From: Monosporascus cannonballus
Lineage: Eukaryota; Ascomycota; Sordariomycetes; Xylariales
Reading direction: 5' to 3'
Assembly (NCBI GenBank): GCA_004154925.1
Contig: QJNS01000184.1
Location: 1-64,000, forward strand
DNA: 64,000 nt
Shown here: positions 48,801-59,459 of the stretch, one piece after another
How positions within the stretch are numbered: position 1 is the first letter of the stretch
Layout of the letters: every line of letters starts with the position of its first letter
Notes under the pieces: generated by a model
The model's database searches: none
Told to the model about the DNA's origin: nothing
The model's input: the letters and a program-made list of their open reading frames with translations, nothing else
Made by a program: the position numbers and the translations under genes

Positions 48801-49864
48801 GTACGGTCCCTGTGCCTGTCTACATACGTGATCGCTTGCCTGCTTTCTTTCTCGTCGTAGCAGACTCTGTCAGGCCTGTCTCCCTCGTTTCTGGGGCCAT
48901 TGATACCTTGCATCGTCGCTCTTTTTCCTCTCATTGAACGTGCCATTTCGCTGGCCACAACGACGCCACCCCTTGGTTTCTACCTCGGAACTCCTTCAGC
49001 AATAATACGCTGAGGGTTCAGCTTACTGTTCCGATTATCCTCGGTCCCGTTGTCGCATATCTACTTAGAGCAGCTGTTAAGACACCAGGATCCCCGAATC
49101 CTACCCTAACCGTCGTACCGAAAGGAAGAAGGACGACGCTTTCTTCAACAGTAACCAAACACAATTGTCTCCTGCCCCGTTTTTACCTCCAGTCCTGCGA
49201 CATCTCCTCATTTCATCAGGCCAACAGCTGTCTGTGTTTCCAAACACTTTCTGCTTTAGAACCCGTACTGAAGACAACACGAGAACCTCAACGAACCTCG
49301 TCTTGCAGTTTTTGGGGCCAGTTCTACGGTGCTAGCCACGTCGATGGCTTGATTCTCTTTCTCTGGAGAACTATTGGATTTGACATCTAATGAACCCGAT
49401 TCACCATCTCTTTTGCGTACGTCCCATCATTAGCGGCTTGATGCACGAGACACCCTGTCATATCATCACAAAAAGCACTTAAGATATTTGATTCTCACGC
49501 GGACGCTTAATCGTCCGGCTGCAGCAACACGAAACGCCGAAACCTGGTCGGGCTGGCCGTTTGTTTTGCATCGAGGGCTCTTCAAGGCTGCTCGTGGCAA
49601 GGCGACGGATTCGTTAGATTTATCAATCCTCTTCACGTAATATCTAGTCATCTTTCCTCACCCAAAACTACTACTGCGCCTGCTGCGCCTCGGTCATACG
49701 AAGCTACGCCCCACTAACTTACAGTATCCCCCGAACCTCGGGCGCTGTTGCAGCCGTCTACTATGCTGTTGTAAATACAATTCTTGGTACTTGATATCGC
49801 ACCGAGTCGTTGCCCGGATCACTTGGACCTTGGTTAGATTCCGGGGTGGAGGAAGCGTGTCGTC
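45855..49864. other. Long gene-free region upstream of the kelch-like gene
   Basis: About 4 kb have no recognisable gene. A G homopolymer occupies 45889-45901 and CACGTGGG stands at 46013-46020. From about 48420 to 49864 the plus strand becomes pyrimidine-rich with many short upstream frames, which looks like the promoter and a long leader of the gene at 49865. Open frames up to 165 codons (48440-48937) have no protein-like composition. Confidence 0.5.
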
Positions 49865-52042
49865 ATGGCACTCCCTAAACCACCAGTACCCTTGACGGGT
49901 GGTTGCAGCGTTATTTTTGATAACGTCTTCTATTCATACTCAGACGCAGGATTTGAGTCACTGGCTTTGGAGCAAGGGGCTGAATGGGAAAAACTACCGA
50001 GCGGAGTATCGGTGAAAGGGGGAGTATGTGTTGGAACGAGGCCGCCGGACCCCTCAGCGGCGGCATTATTCATCGTCGGTGGAACTGCAGCCTCGCCGGA
50101 TTATACTGGGCTTCAAAAGTTTACCTATTCGACCGGGAAATGGGAGACTGTCGAGTTGCGCGATCTGGTCACGAAAAATCGCGTCCGGCATAGCGCGATA
50201 TACATCCCTGGTAGCGATTCGATTTTGGTCTATGCGGGTTCGCAGGATGAGTACGACGGTCCGTCTTCTCAAACCTTCACGATAAAGGCCTCGGAGCCCC
50301 ATGATGTCCTAGCGTTCCAGTCCACCATCTCACCGCCAAGCATCGCACCGTTACTGCTCCCATGGTCGACGACACGGGTTGCCATGGTTGGTGGCGGCCC
50401 GACTAACTTGAAGGTGACGTTGTTCGAACCGGCAACGTCTTGGGTCGACTCCGGTACGACCTTGGCCGAACCACTGTGGAAAGGTGGGGCGACTACGGAA
50501 GCAGCGCTTGTCGTCGGTGACGATAACAGCAAACACCTCTACACCTTTGACCTCAGTACTGCTCCAAACCGTGTCAATAGGATCCTCCTAATGGACGGCA
50601 ATGGTGCCCCTGTAACGGCGTCAGCCCCAATCACACCCAACAGAAATAAGCCATCAGCTGACGTTGAGGAACGCCAGCTGAATGCAGACAACTGGCCGCA
50701 ATACAACTCAACTTCGGCGCCGATGACAACTCGAAGTCAATATTCACTTGCGACCGATCCGAACGGAATGATCGTCATCTCTGGTGGCGATGACCAGGAT
50801 GTACTAAGCATATTCGACGGAAAGGAGAACCAATGGCTGAATGCGACTGAAATGCTCGTACCGGAGCAGGAGGTCGTATCACTGCAATCTGTTCCGACGT
50901 CCTCGATATCAACATTCTCCACCATTGCGCCGCCTACGACTAGTTCGACAGCTTCTTCATTGCCCTCACCCACAGAATCTCCGGTGACTGCGGCGGCTAC
51001 GTCAGGTTTGCCACGAACTGCTATCCTCGGTATTGTGCTCGGCGCCATTTTCGGATTGGCTTTGCTCCTCATTGCGCTGCTCTTATGTATCAAGAAGGCT
51101 CGAAAAAGGCAAACCGCAGCCGAGGCCGGGGCCGCTGGAGGATCTGGCGGAATGAGTAATGAAAAGGTTGAACTGCCCATGGATATACCGAAAGGGCCCC
51201 CTCCTTCCTTCCGCGGACATGCACACCAAGATTCTGCGGCGTCGTTCTCGTCCATGGCTATCTTGATGGGCAAAGTCCAGAAGCCAGCCGGCCTCCAACG
51301 AAGCGGGAGCAAAGACTCGAGACGCAGCTCTGCTAGCGGCATGTTCAATAAAGAATTCAAGAGCACCATTGGTAGGCCGCAATACCAAGAAGCCCCAGAA
51401 CCGGAATTCCTTCCGAGAGCCGAAAAGGCCACCTACGCGACCGCAGACATGCCGAAGCCCCGAGTCGGGCTACCAGTTAACCAAAACGGCAGCATCAGGA
51501 GAAGTTCGGGTTGGAACCGATACTGGTCGGGCGCAAGCTTGAACATTCTTGGTCTCGGGAGTACCGGCAATACCACACAGCGGCAGACTATGGTTTCGGA
51601 GACCTCGCACTATTCGGATACACATCGGATGACGCAGGACTCTGCGACCGTACCACCACTCCACGTCGAGGGGAGATTCGAATTGAGCCGTGTAAACTCG
51701 GGCAGTCCGACTGTCTCCGAGTTCCACCCACGCGTAAGGGAAGGCATGAGCGGACAGATTGAGAGACCAATCTCCTCGGTATCGTCATCGGGCTACTCCA
51801 GCGGTATCCCGGCTAGCGTCCACGAGGCCTGGGACCCCACTTCAGTCCAACAGCCCTGGGGAGCACAGAGAGCCCCGAGCAGTACATACAGCGAAAGCAC
51901 CACAAACTTCACTGCTCTAGGAGCTCCCGCGGCCGCCCGGCCGCCTACGGGCGTGTCCCGACTGCCGCAGCTCGAGACCGCGGCCCTATCGTCCGACATG
52001 AGTTGGCTGAATCTAGGTGAAAATAAGTCGTCCCATCAATAA
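49865..52042 (+). CDS. Kelch-like beta-propeller protein with a single transmembrane segment
   Basis: A single exon encodes 725 residues. Residues 1-340 show repeated propeller-like blocks (LFIVGGTAASPDYTGLQKFTYSTGKWE, broken as strands; ILVYAGSQDEYDG; MVGGGPTNLKVTLFEP; IVISGGDDQDVLSIFD), then a Ser/Thr-rich linker (about 345-383) and one membrane helix (about 385-408, AILGIVLGAIFGLALLLIALLL) followed by KKARKR. The remaining 310 residues are disordered, rich in Ser, Arg and Gly. A likely topology is propeller outside and tail in the cytosol, as for fungal surface sensors, although no classical signal peptide is visible. Similar fungal proteins are often labelled as splicing factor CLF1 in annotations, which the sequence does not support. 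The start is the first ATG of the frame and gives the PKPPVPLTGGCSVI opening. Confidence 0.75.
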   Translation: MALPKPPVPLTGGCSVIFDNVFYSYSDAGFESLALEQGAEWEKLPSGVSVKGGVCVGTRPPDPSAAALFIVGGTAASPDYTGLQKFTYSTGKWETVELRDLVTKNRVRHSAIYIPGSDSILVYAGSQDEYDGPSSQTFTIKASEPHDVLAFQSTISPPSIAPLLLPWSTTRVAMVGGGPTNLKVTLFEPATSWVDSGTTLAEPLWKGGATTEAALVVGDDNSKHLYTFDLSTAPNRVNRILLMDGNGAPVTASAPITPNRNKPSADVEERQLNADNWPQYNSTSAPMTTRSQYSLATDPNGMIVISGGDDQDVLSIFDGKENQWLNATEMLVPEQEVVSLQSVPTSSISTFSTIAPPTTSSTASSLPSPTESPVTAAATSGLPRTAILGIVLGAIFGLALLLIALLLCIKKARKRQTAAEAGAAGGSGGMSNEKVELPMDIPKGPPPSFRGHAHQDSAASFSSMAILMGKVQKPAGLQRSGSKDSRRSSASGMFNKEFKSTIGRPQYQEAPEPEFLPRAEKATYATADMPKPRVGLPVNQNGSIRRSSGWNRYWSGASLNILGLGSTGNTTQRQTMVSETSHYSDTHRMTQDSATVPPLHVEGRFELSRVNSGSPTVSEFHPRVREGMSGQIERPISSVSSSGYSSGIPASVHEAWDPTSVQQPWGAQRAPSSTYSESTTNFTALGAPAAARPPTGVSRLPQLETAALSSDMSWLNLGENKSSHQ

Positions 52043-54137
52043 GGATTTGGCACATTCTACACGTATCGCCTCGCTTGCGATGTTGTTACGAGTATTGGCT
52101 TCATGACCTTCGCTTATAGCCACGAATTCATTCGCGCCGCAAAACTGTATTTCACATCCCATATCATCTAGGCATGGAGAGAGTATCAAAAACCCAACCT
52201 CTCCTAGTCCGTCGCCGATCTGGGGATCTCGGGCCACATCACCTCCGATTTCGACTAGCACCCTCGTTGATGCTTATTTGGCCAGTGAGGTCTCGGCACT
52301 TACTTCTTACCATCGTTCCGCATTGCACAGGCGCAAATCTTCGTTTCGACTTCCATAATTCTCACCTGCTGGTCTGTGTATACAACGTTGCTAGGCATCT
52401 CGAGCGACCCACTGGCTTAGGTCTAATCTTTTTCTTCCGGTTTCTTGTCTCTATTACTGTCATCTAACCTTTGTTACTCATTTTTCTCTTCTCCCGCTGT
52501 ACCTAGCTCCCTGCCTGCCTACATTCTTTGCATGATACCAGATGCCAATCGTCCCGGAACGACGGTACGGCTTGACGACGAAAATTACTTCCGTGTCTTC
52601 CGCTGGCTAATAGAAAGAGAGAGAGAGAGAGTTGGCTTGGTCGGAAAGCTGGGGGAGGTCGTTGGCCTCGTCGTTGTCGATAGAGGCGTGGGAGGAAGAG
52701 TTGGAAGCGAACAGGAGAGGGGGGTAGTCTGAGTTTCTGTTCTGTTGAGAAGGGAGGAGGGAAAGGGGTGAGAAAGATGGAGCGGGCGCTGGTCTCCAGT
52801 TGTTGTTGCTCGTGTCTGGGGTGGTTAGGAGTGATACCCTCGCTGTAGGAGTCCTATGTTGTAGTAGAAGTAGCACTCCAGCACGGTCTACGTACCGCCC
52901 GCGATACCGAAGGGAAATCGTTCTAGCAACCCCGCGCTCCACGCCAGCTGGCTTAGTGATTCATGCCTCGTGGATAAAGGGCTCGCTCACGATGCGGCGG
53001 CGCATCTGCCGTAACACCCTGGGCGAAGTATTCTAGGAAGAATAAAGTCTACGGACATAGTGCGGCTAGGTTGACTCTCTATACTCTATTCATTACTATG
53101 GCTACCTAGGCAGGCTCTGGACAAAATAATCGGGCCACCCGTTGAGGTTTTCAGGAGTTATATTACGAGAATTGAACAATCCATGGCGGACCAACGACAA
53201 TAAGGTTATTTAATCTGAATAACAAAATCCCCTGTAGTTATTCGATTTTACCGAAAATAATTTCCGTAGGTGCTTAATATGAAGATATCATGGCGATTAG
53301 ATACACCTTCGGAGCCCAACAATTGTGTCCGGAGCCTGCCCGCTAGGTAAGTAGGAGACATCTCTATCTACCTGGCATTCCACACGATAACACGGCGAAG
53401 ACTTCGTCAATCATTCATTCTTACGCAAACCACCACCCCCACGCGCATCCGGCATGCCAACCACACGATGCTCTTACTTTCATACGCGAACACAGCGGGC
53501 AAACCAGCCAAGGGGGGCGCAACAGACCCGACTGATTAGCCCCGAGCCTTTTCGGAACCCCGGAGGCGACGCGAGCAATCAACACGCCGACGAACATCGA
53601 GCCAAGAGCGGAGAATTCAGAGGGAAAGTATGGTGTTGAACGGCCCATCCCCCCTGCGAGTTCGTTACCCGACATCCATCCAGCTTCTGGGCTCACTTCT
53701 GCTTTCCTACCGGGGGATACGTGGGCTGGACGACGGCGACGTTATCTCCCCTGCGATCCCGGGTGCCGGCTGGATTTCATTCATTCGTCCGTGTGCCGGC
53801 CGGACCTGTCCCGCGGATGATGATGGACTTTTCAAACAAGATACCATTGTCCGCGAGCACATACACATACACACACACACATGCGCGCGATCGCCATGAC
53901 ACACAATACGGCACGAAAATAATAATGTGCAGACAGAAACTTTAAATAACATAAGACTAAAACAACCGACCACCTGGGAAAAAAAAAGGGGGGGGGGGGA
54001 TAAAGCCAAACAAAAGGCCGCAAAGCGAACTCGCCACCGGCCCACCCAACCCCAGAACTCCAACCACCCCAGCAAAATCGCGGTGACGAGTTACAACCAT
54101 GGCGACATCATCGAAAGCCGTTCGATCGGCCTGTCGA
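52043..54137. other. Convergent intergenic region with an inverted-repeat element
   Basis: It lies between the 3' ends of the kelch-like and Src1 genes. It contains a GA run at 52612-52630, a CA run at about 53862-53880, a G homopolymer at 53988-53998 and copy B of the inverted-repeat element at 53109-53340. No gene is supported. Confidence 0.55.
53109..53340. mobile_element. Short non-autonomous inverted-repeat element, copy B
   Basis: This 232-bp copy aligns end to end with copy A at 16018-16259. Its own ends are better inverted repeats: GGCAGGCTCTGGACA at the left against TGTCCGGAGCCTGCC at the right (14 of 15 match). Internally it is more AT-rich than copy A at matching sites, with apparent C-to-T and G-to-A changes, compatible with RIP. 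No clear target duplication remains. Confidence 0.6.
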
Positions 54138-56341
54138 TCAGTAGACCGGCCTCGGCTCGTCCATGCCCTCCTCCGTCTTCACCGCGGCGTCGGGGCCCCA
54201 GGACACGCGTCCGCCGCCGCTCCTGCGGCTGCTCCTCGCGCCCTCCCCGACCACGGCGGTAGTCGTGGGGCCGATCCACTCCCAGGCGCGGCCGACCTCG
54301 CCGCTGCGGCCCTCGCGCTGGCTGGTGCGGACGTTGCTGTTCTGCTCGACGACCTTGCGGACGCGCTGCCAGATCCGCTCGCGCTGGCGGAGCGAGTGGA
54401 CGGACCGCAGCACGTCGTCGCGCAGGTTCGGCAGGAACAGCCAGGGGTCGTCGGCGTCGGCGTCGCCGAGCCGCCGCTGGTTTGCGAGCCTCTCCAGCAC
54501 GAGGTCGACGAGAGCCGGCACCTGGGCCGCCAGGGCGCGGTTCGAGCGGATGCGCCGGCGCCCGTAGAGGGCTGCGAGGACGAGGCCTATCACAGCGCTA
54601 ATCTGGAGGCGATGTCTTGCCAGTCCGAGTCGGATTGAGCGGCGGACCGCGCAGGTGATTGGAACGCGAGCGAGAGAGGTGGACGAGAGGTAGGTATTTG
54701 AAACGGAGCCGGAATCTCGTACTCTATGGTGGCGGTGGGTTTTCTGGTTAGTTGACGGTCAGAAATTGAACCTGTGGTATGAATAAAGTCTAGGGAAAAC
54801 CCGGATAAAGACATGAGGGGAAGTGCGCAGAGTACAAAATTCGTGACTTACTCTTCGACCTCGACCTCTTCTCTAGCCTTGATCTCGCCGAGGGCAGACC
54901 CCCAGAGATCTTCGAACTCTTGGTTGCTCATCTTCTTACTTCTCTTCTGGTTGATTATTTGCTTCAGCTCCTCCTGCTTCATGGCTGGGGTCTCCAGTTT
55001 CGTGCCCTCCTCCGTGACAGGTTCGCCACATTCGTACTTTGCAGTCCGCTGTCGTAGCTCCTCAACTGCTCTGTCTGCCACAGCCTGAACGCGTCGCACC
55101 TTTTCGCCGTCTGGTTCGCAAGTCGGTGGTAGAGGGACTACTCCCCCGAGCGAAAAAGGATGAGGCTTTAGGATGTAATCCTGTTCGCAACGGACCGAGT
55201 AGTCCGCATAGCAGTAGGCATGAGGAGGGCAAGGTTCGCACTGAGGCTCCACGGCCGCTATGAAAGACTCCGGTACGCTAACTTCAGGCGGCAGAACCGA
55301 ATGAGCCCATTCGGGAACTGAGATCTCGCTAGGGATGGAGCTCTCCGACCTTCCCACACCACAGTAGCCGACCGCAATCTTTTCTTGGCGATACCACCCA
55401 GCGTAGACTGCAAGTAGCGTAACAAATAAAACGGATAGGGGAGAGCTCCAATTCAATGGGCTAGATTTAGCTGGACGCCGAGATCGTACAGTCGATGTCT
55501 CTCCGCTCATTGCTTCCTCAGCGGCTAACTCCAACTGTTCTTCTGGCGTAAATTCCTCCCCTGCCTCGACGGGGAGGGGCTCAGGGTCCTCCTTAACCGC
55601 AATGGGAGTTGTAAGCATGTCGACTCTGGCGGCGGCATGACCATCTGCACGGCGTGGGACAGGAGTAACAGCGCTCCGCGCAGGAGTTATTGCAGTCGTC
55701 TTTCTCCGATTACTTGGAGTTATTTCTGGAACTGATGGCGAGCTCCCGCTTTGAAACGGATTGTCGTTTGTGAAGACGTCCGATGTGCGTCTGAAGAGAC
55801 CATCATTCGAGACCTCAGCTTTGAACTGAGGAGGTGCCTCTGGCCGTCGAGTTCTCCGTACAGACGCGGAAACATCGGCATCCGGGCCCGTGTCAAGGTC
55901 GGAAACCTGCAATGGGCGACTTGAAGCACGTGGAGTCCGCCTCGAAATGCTGGGGGCGGGGGGCGGGAGGGGTTCATTATGGTCAGGCTCTTCCGACTTA
56001 ATCCTTGCAGCTGTTTTCCTCGGGGACCTTGATCTCCGTGTACTAGCGGGGCGCGGCGGCGGCGGGGGCAGATCCTCGTGATCAGCGAAGGGATGGTTGT
56101 CTTGGGAACTCTCTACGTCAAAGATTCCCTTGCTCGAACGCTTTGCGCGCGCCCGGGCAGCCAATATCCTCTTGGATTGCGGCACGAGCTGTTCGTTGAA
56201 GATTTCGATCAGCTGGGCCTTCTTTGCGCTGGATGGATATTCTATGTTGTGAGCAACAAGTATGGATCGCAGACGTGGAACGGTAAGCGATTTCGGGTCG
56301 AACCCGGGCTCAAGGTAATCGAGGCTGTCGGAGTCGGACAT
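54138..56341 (-). CDS. src1: Inner nuclear membrane protein Src1/Heh (LEM-like, MAN1 C-terminal domain)
   Basis: Exons 56341-54852 and 54723-54138 encode 691 residues; the donor is GTAAGT, the acceptor CATAG and the branch site CAACTAACC. Residues about 6-55 (LEPGFDPKSLTVPRLRSIL, then SSAKKAQLIEIFNEQL) form the HeH/LEM-like DNA-binding fold. A disordered basic and proline-rich stretch with several KR-type nuclear signals follows (about 56-300). Membrane helix 1 is at about 301-317, a Cys-rich lumenal domain (CEPCPPHAYCYADYSVRC) at about 318-536, and helix 2 at about 537-552 (ISAVIGLVLAALYG). The MAN1/Src1 winged-helix C-terminal domain ends near residue 650 and is followed by a basic tail. 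In yeasts, Heh1/Src1 tethers subtelomeres and rDNA and watches nuclear pore assembly. Without the splice the first exon would end two codons later and lose helix 2. Confidence 0.88.
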
Positions 56342-57360
56342 GGCGGATGAAACTTGGTCAGCAATCAAATATGATGGTTATACCCGTGACCCGGCGGGGA
56401 GGGCGTTTTGCCTTTAAACCGCGACCAGAAAGCTGGCAAACGGGAGCGGATGTAACTCTTTATCCCGCGATTTGGGCGGGCGCCTTAGGCCGCGACTGAT
56501 CAGAGCGCAAGGAACAAAGTTGATGCTGTCTTAGGATTCGTTCAAGTGACGTCAACAGAATGACGCGCTCGACGAGATTTCGGAGCAGCAGCACTTAGGA
56601 CGGGCCATGCAAATGCGACGGCGGTCTGCAGCGAGATTGTGAGTCCCACGAAAAAAAATGATCTGCCCGCTTCAACCACGTGGGGTAGGGTTCTGTTGAT
56701 GGGGAAGTAGGAAATCACGAAGTCTTCGTTGGCAGGGGAGCTGAAGAATAATTATGGGATAGACGTGGGTCAAGAACTGGGCCGGGTAACAGCTTTCTAA
56801 ATACGGAAGTTGGATATGGCGACAGCCAAGCGGTCATGTGGCGCCAGGTAGACAGACAGACAGCTGCGTACTAGGTATGCAGATAGAGTGGCCGTGTGGC
56901 TTAGCGTCTATGTGGCCGTGCAACTTTCACATGGGCGGCAGAGAAAGCCTTTACTTACCTTGACTAACGGAGTTGCCTACTAGGTAGGTACTTGGATGCA
57001 TGATAGAACTTCTTATTCGGCAGGAACCCACCGCACACCTTTATGTGAGATATTAAGAACGGGACAGAGTGAAAGGGGAGAAGATGGAAAAGAGCTGGCT
57101 GATCATTAGTGATCGTTCAACGGAATCCCGATGCTTTGACTCTCGCGAGCTCATTAAATATTTATCTCGGCTTATCCGCGATGCTAGAATAGGTACTTTC
57201 TTATATCCAACATGTGCTTGCAAGGCCCTGCTGCCCAAGGCGACAATACAGTCGCTTCGCTCTCTAGTGTTCGTAGAGACCATAGCAATAGAGTCTACTC
57301 GACACCGATTCTTTAAGTGAGGCTGCTCTAGGATGAACCCACTCACGATTCGATCCCGCC
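56342..57360. promoter_or_regulatory. Src1 promoter region with an E-box of Pho4 type
   Basis: It separates the src1 start codon from the nuc-1 stop codon. CCACGTGGGG lies at 56676-56685, containing CACGTGGG, the high-affinity Pho4/NUC-1-type core, about 335 bp upstream of the src1 ATG. GTAGGTAGGTACT at 56982-56994 and an AT-rich stretch at 57000-57170 are also present. No gene is seen. Confidence 0.4.
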
Positions 57361-59459
57361 TCAGCTAGATATCTTCTCCTCAAGCTTCTTTTCAGCTGCC
57401 TCCGCCCTTATGTTGGCCGCGGCGACTTCTTGCTGCAGCTGCTTGATGTATACAATTGCCAATTCGACAGTACTGGCTTTGCTGTTCGGGGCGCTGGGCT
57501 GTTTCCCGTCCTTCCTATCCCCATTACCGCTCTCATCGTTTTCGCCGAGGTCGCTGTTGGTAACGCTTTTAGGGAGCAATGTAGCAATTTCCTGCAGTGC
57601 TGAGTTGATGCGATTCCGTCGACCTTGTTCCGCAATCTTATGCGACGTCCGTTTGGACGTTAGGCTCGTTGACAGCTCGCTTGGGTAAGTCACCCCGGGC
57701 ACTGTACTTCCTTCCAGTATTCTCTGATAGTTCGATTTAGAGGCTAGCAGTTGTGACGCGGTGTCTTCGGCTGACATCCCCGGGGTCCCCGGAAGTAGCG
57801 GTTTGATATTAGGCGATATTCTCGGACGCAGTGCTGGCGAAACATGGGCAGAGCTAATACTAGCTCTCTTCTTACTACCCCTAGGTCCTATGAGCGGGGT
57901 CTTTCTAGGGTTCGGTGTCGTCGAGCCTTTGGGTGTTAACTGAGGACTAGGGTGTGCTGACGTTGGCTGCGTCGGCTTGGGAAACACAGGTGATGGAAGG
58001 GTTTGGAACGTAGATTTAGTTGCCTCTGATTCAGGGGCAGGCCGCGTAGACTGCTGTGTGTCGAGAGACGGCAGTTGCGGTTTAGAGAAGTTCACAGACT
58101 CGGGCAGCTCAAAGCTCTCTATCTGTTCTGAAGTAACTGGGTCGGGATTATTTGGGTCCGTCGACTTGCTCTGCGGTGAGATCTTGAACAACGAGGCCGG
58201 GGTGGCGGGAGACGGTTTCCCGTTAAGCGGCAACGCGGTAGGTAAAGGTGCTGGCTGAATAGTAGGTTGTGCCTGGATGCGTGGTGACTGCCGTGCCGAG
58301 CGAGGTTGCGGAACAGGTGGAGGGGGCATGTCAGAAAGCGCTTCGGGAGAGACAGAGGCGTTCTCCGACTCCCCCGTCGATAGCCCCGGCACTGAGACCG
58401 ATTTACGAGACTGATGGCTGGATTTCTCGGCCGCAGATTCGGCCAGCTCGCTCAGAACCTGAGGCTTCATATTCGGAGTAGAAGTGTTCTTTCTCCGTTG
58501 AGGTTTTGTGATGGGCGACTGTCGCACATTCGATTTTCTTGGCCTAGTGGTATTACTTTTGCGTACTTTCTTCGAGATGTCCTCTGAACTCGTCGGAGCA
58601 GGCGGGGACTCAATATCCATTTCCACTGGCGAATTTGTTGCGTGGCTCGAGTGCCTCCCATCGAACGTAGGCAGCGGATCACTCTGTGCATGCAACGCGG
58701 GAGATGTCAGAGGGCTGAAATAGGCCCCCGGGACAGTATATTGAGCATCGATCGAAAAGTGCGTGTCCAATGGAGTCACGGCAGGAGATACTAACGGCGT
58801 AAACGCCATCTGCTCGCAAAGTTAGCCGATAGTCCGTATGAGGCGAGTGATGTACTTGCATCTTGTTGCTCCTTCAGGCGCGAGTATCCTTCAAAGACAC
58901 CTGAAGGGGGTCCCTGGTCCGAATGTGTATAGAACCGGTTCGCGGCTTGGATTTCAAGACTCTGAGGCGTGGGAGGGACCATATTGCATCTCTGCTGCTG
59001 AGCAAAATATGCAGCTTGCTGTTCCTGGAACCGGCGTTGGTGCTCTTCCAGCCGCCGTTGCTCCTGTTGCAGTCTCTGAAATTGCAGATGCTGAATTTGT
59101 GCATCGATCTCTGAAATCGCGTCATTGGCGCTGCGCTGGGGCGGCATGACCTGCGTCGGTATGGTTTGGTGACTTGACGTAGAAGTCATCGGCAGGATAG
59201 AGCTCTGCATGCCCAAGCTACTCCTGGGGAGCATTGGGGCTTGATCGGTGCCATCCATCGGAGTATCGATAGTTTCGCGACGGGCCTGTTGCATCATCGC
59301 GGGGTTATTGCCGGCGTTGAAGTCCTGGAAGTCAAAGTGAAGCCCGTCACCCAGGTTACTCATCCCGCCCATTTCAAGAAACTGGTGAAAATCGTCATCG
59401 CCTGTCGATGAGAGATTCGGGTCCTGGCCGTTCCAGGTATTAGGATCCATCATGGCCAT
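57361..59459 (-). CDS. nuc-1: Phosphate-regulator bHLH transcription factor NUC-1/Pho4
   Basis: Exons 59459-58860 and 58809-57361 encode 682 residues. The N-terminus (MAMMDPNTWNGQDPNLSS) and the QQDMAFTPLVSPAVTPLDTHF join match the Neurospora NUC-1 type. Residues about 120-180 form a Gln-rich coiled coil. The C-terminal bHLH spans about 585-660: the basic region SKRTSHKIAEQGRRNR has H590, E594 and R598 for CACGTG recognition, helix 2 is KASTVELAIVYIKQL, and a short leucine-poor zipper follows. Under phosphate starvation this factor turns on phosphatases and phosphate permeases; its nuclear entry is controlled by the PHO80/PHO85 (PREG/PGOV) kinase. The long Ser/Pro-rich centre carries many SP sites fitting such control. 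The 50-nt intron is GC-AG (GCAAGT at 58859, GCAG before 58809). Confidence 0.88.
58810..58859 (-). other. GC-AG intron of nuc-1
   Basis: The intron starts GCAAGTACAT and ends GCGAGCAG, with a GGCTAAC branch site 18 nt from the end. Using the GT two bases inside GCAAGT would break the frame, whereas the GC donor gives the conserved QQD-MAFTP join. Confidence 0.75.

Noticed and set aside
48440..48937. 165-codon plus-strand frame upstream of the kelch-like gene
   Set aside because: It starts in a pyrimidine-rich leader, has irregular composition and an overlapping antisense frame; no conserved block is visible.
49865..52042. Naming the kelch-like gene as pre-mRNA splicing factor Clf1
   Set aside because: Clf1 is built of HAT repeats; this protein has propeller blocks and a membrane helix, so that label seems to be a propagated mistake.
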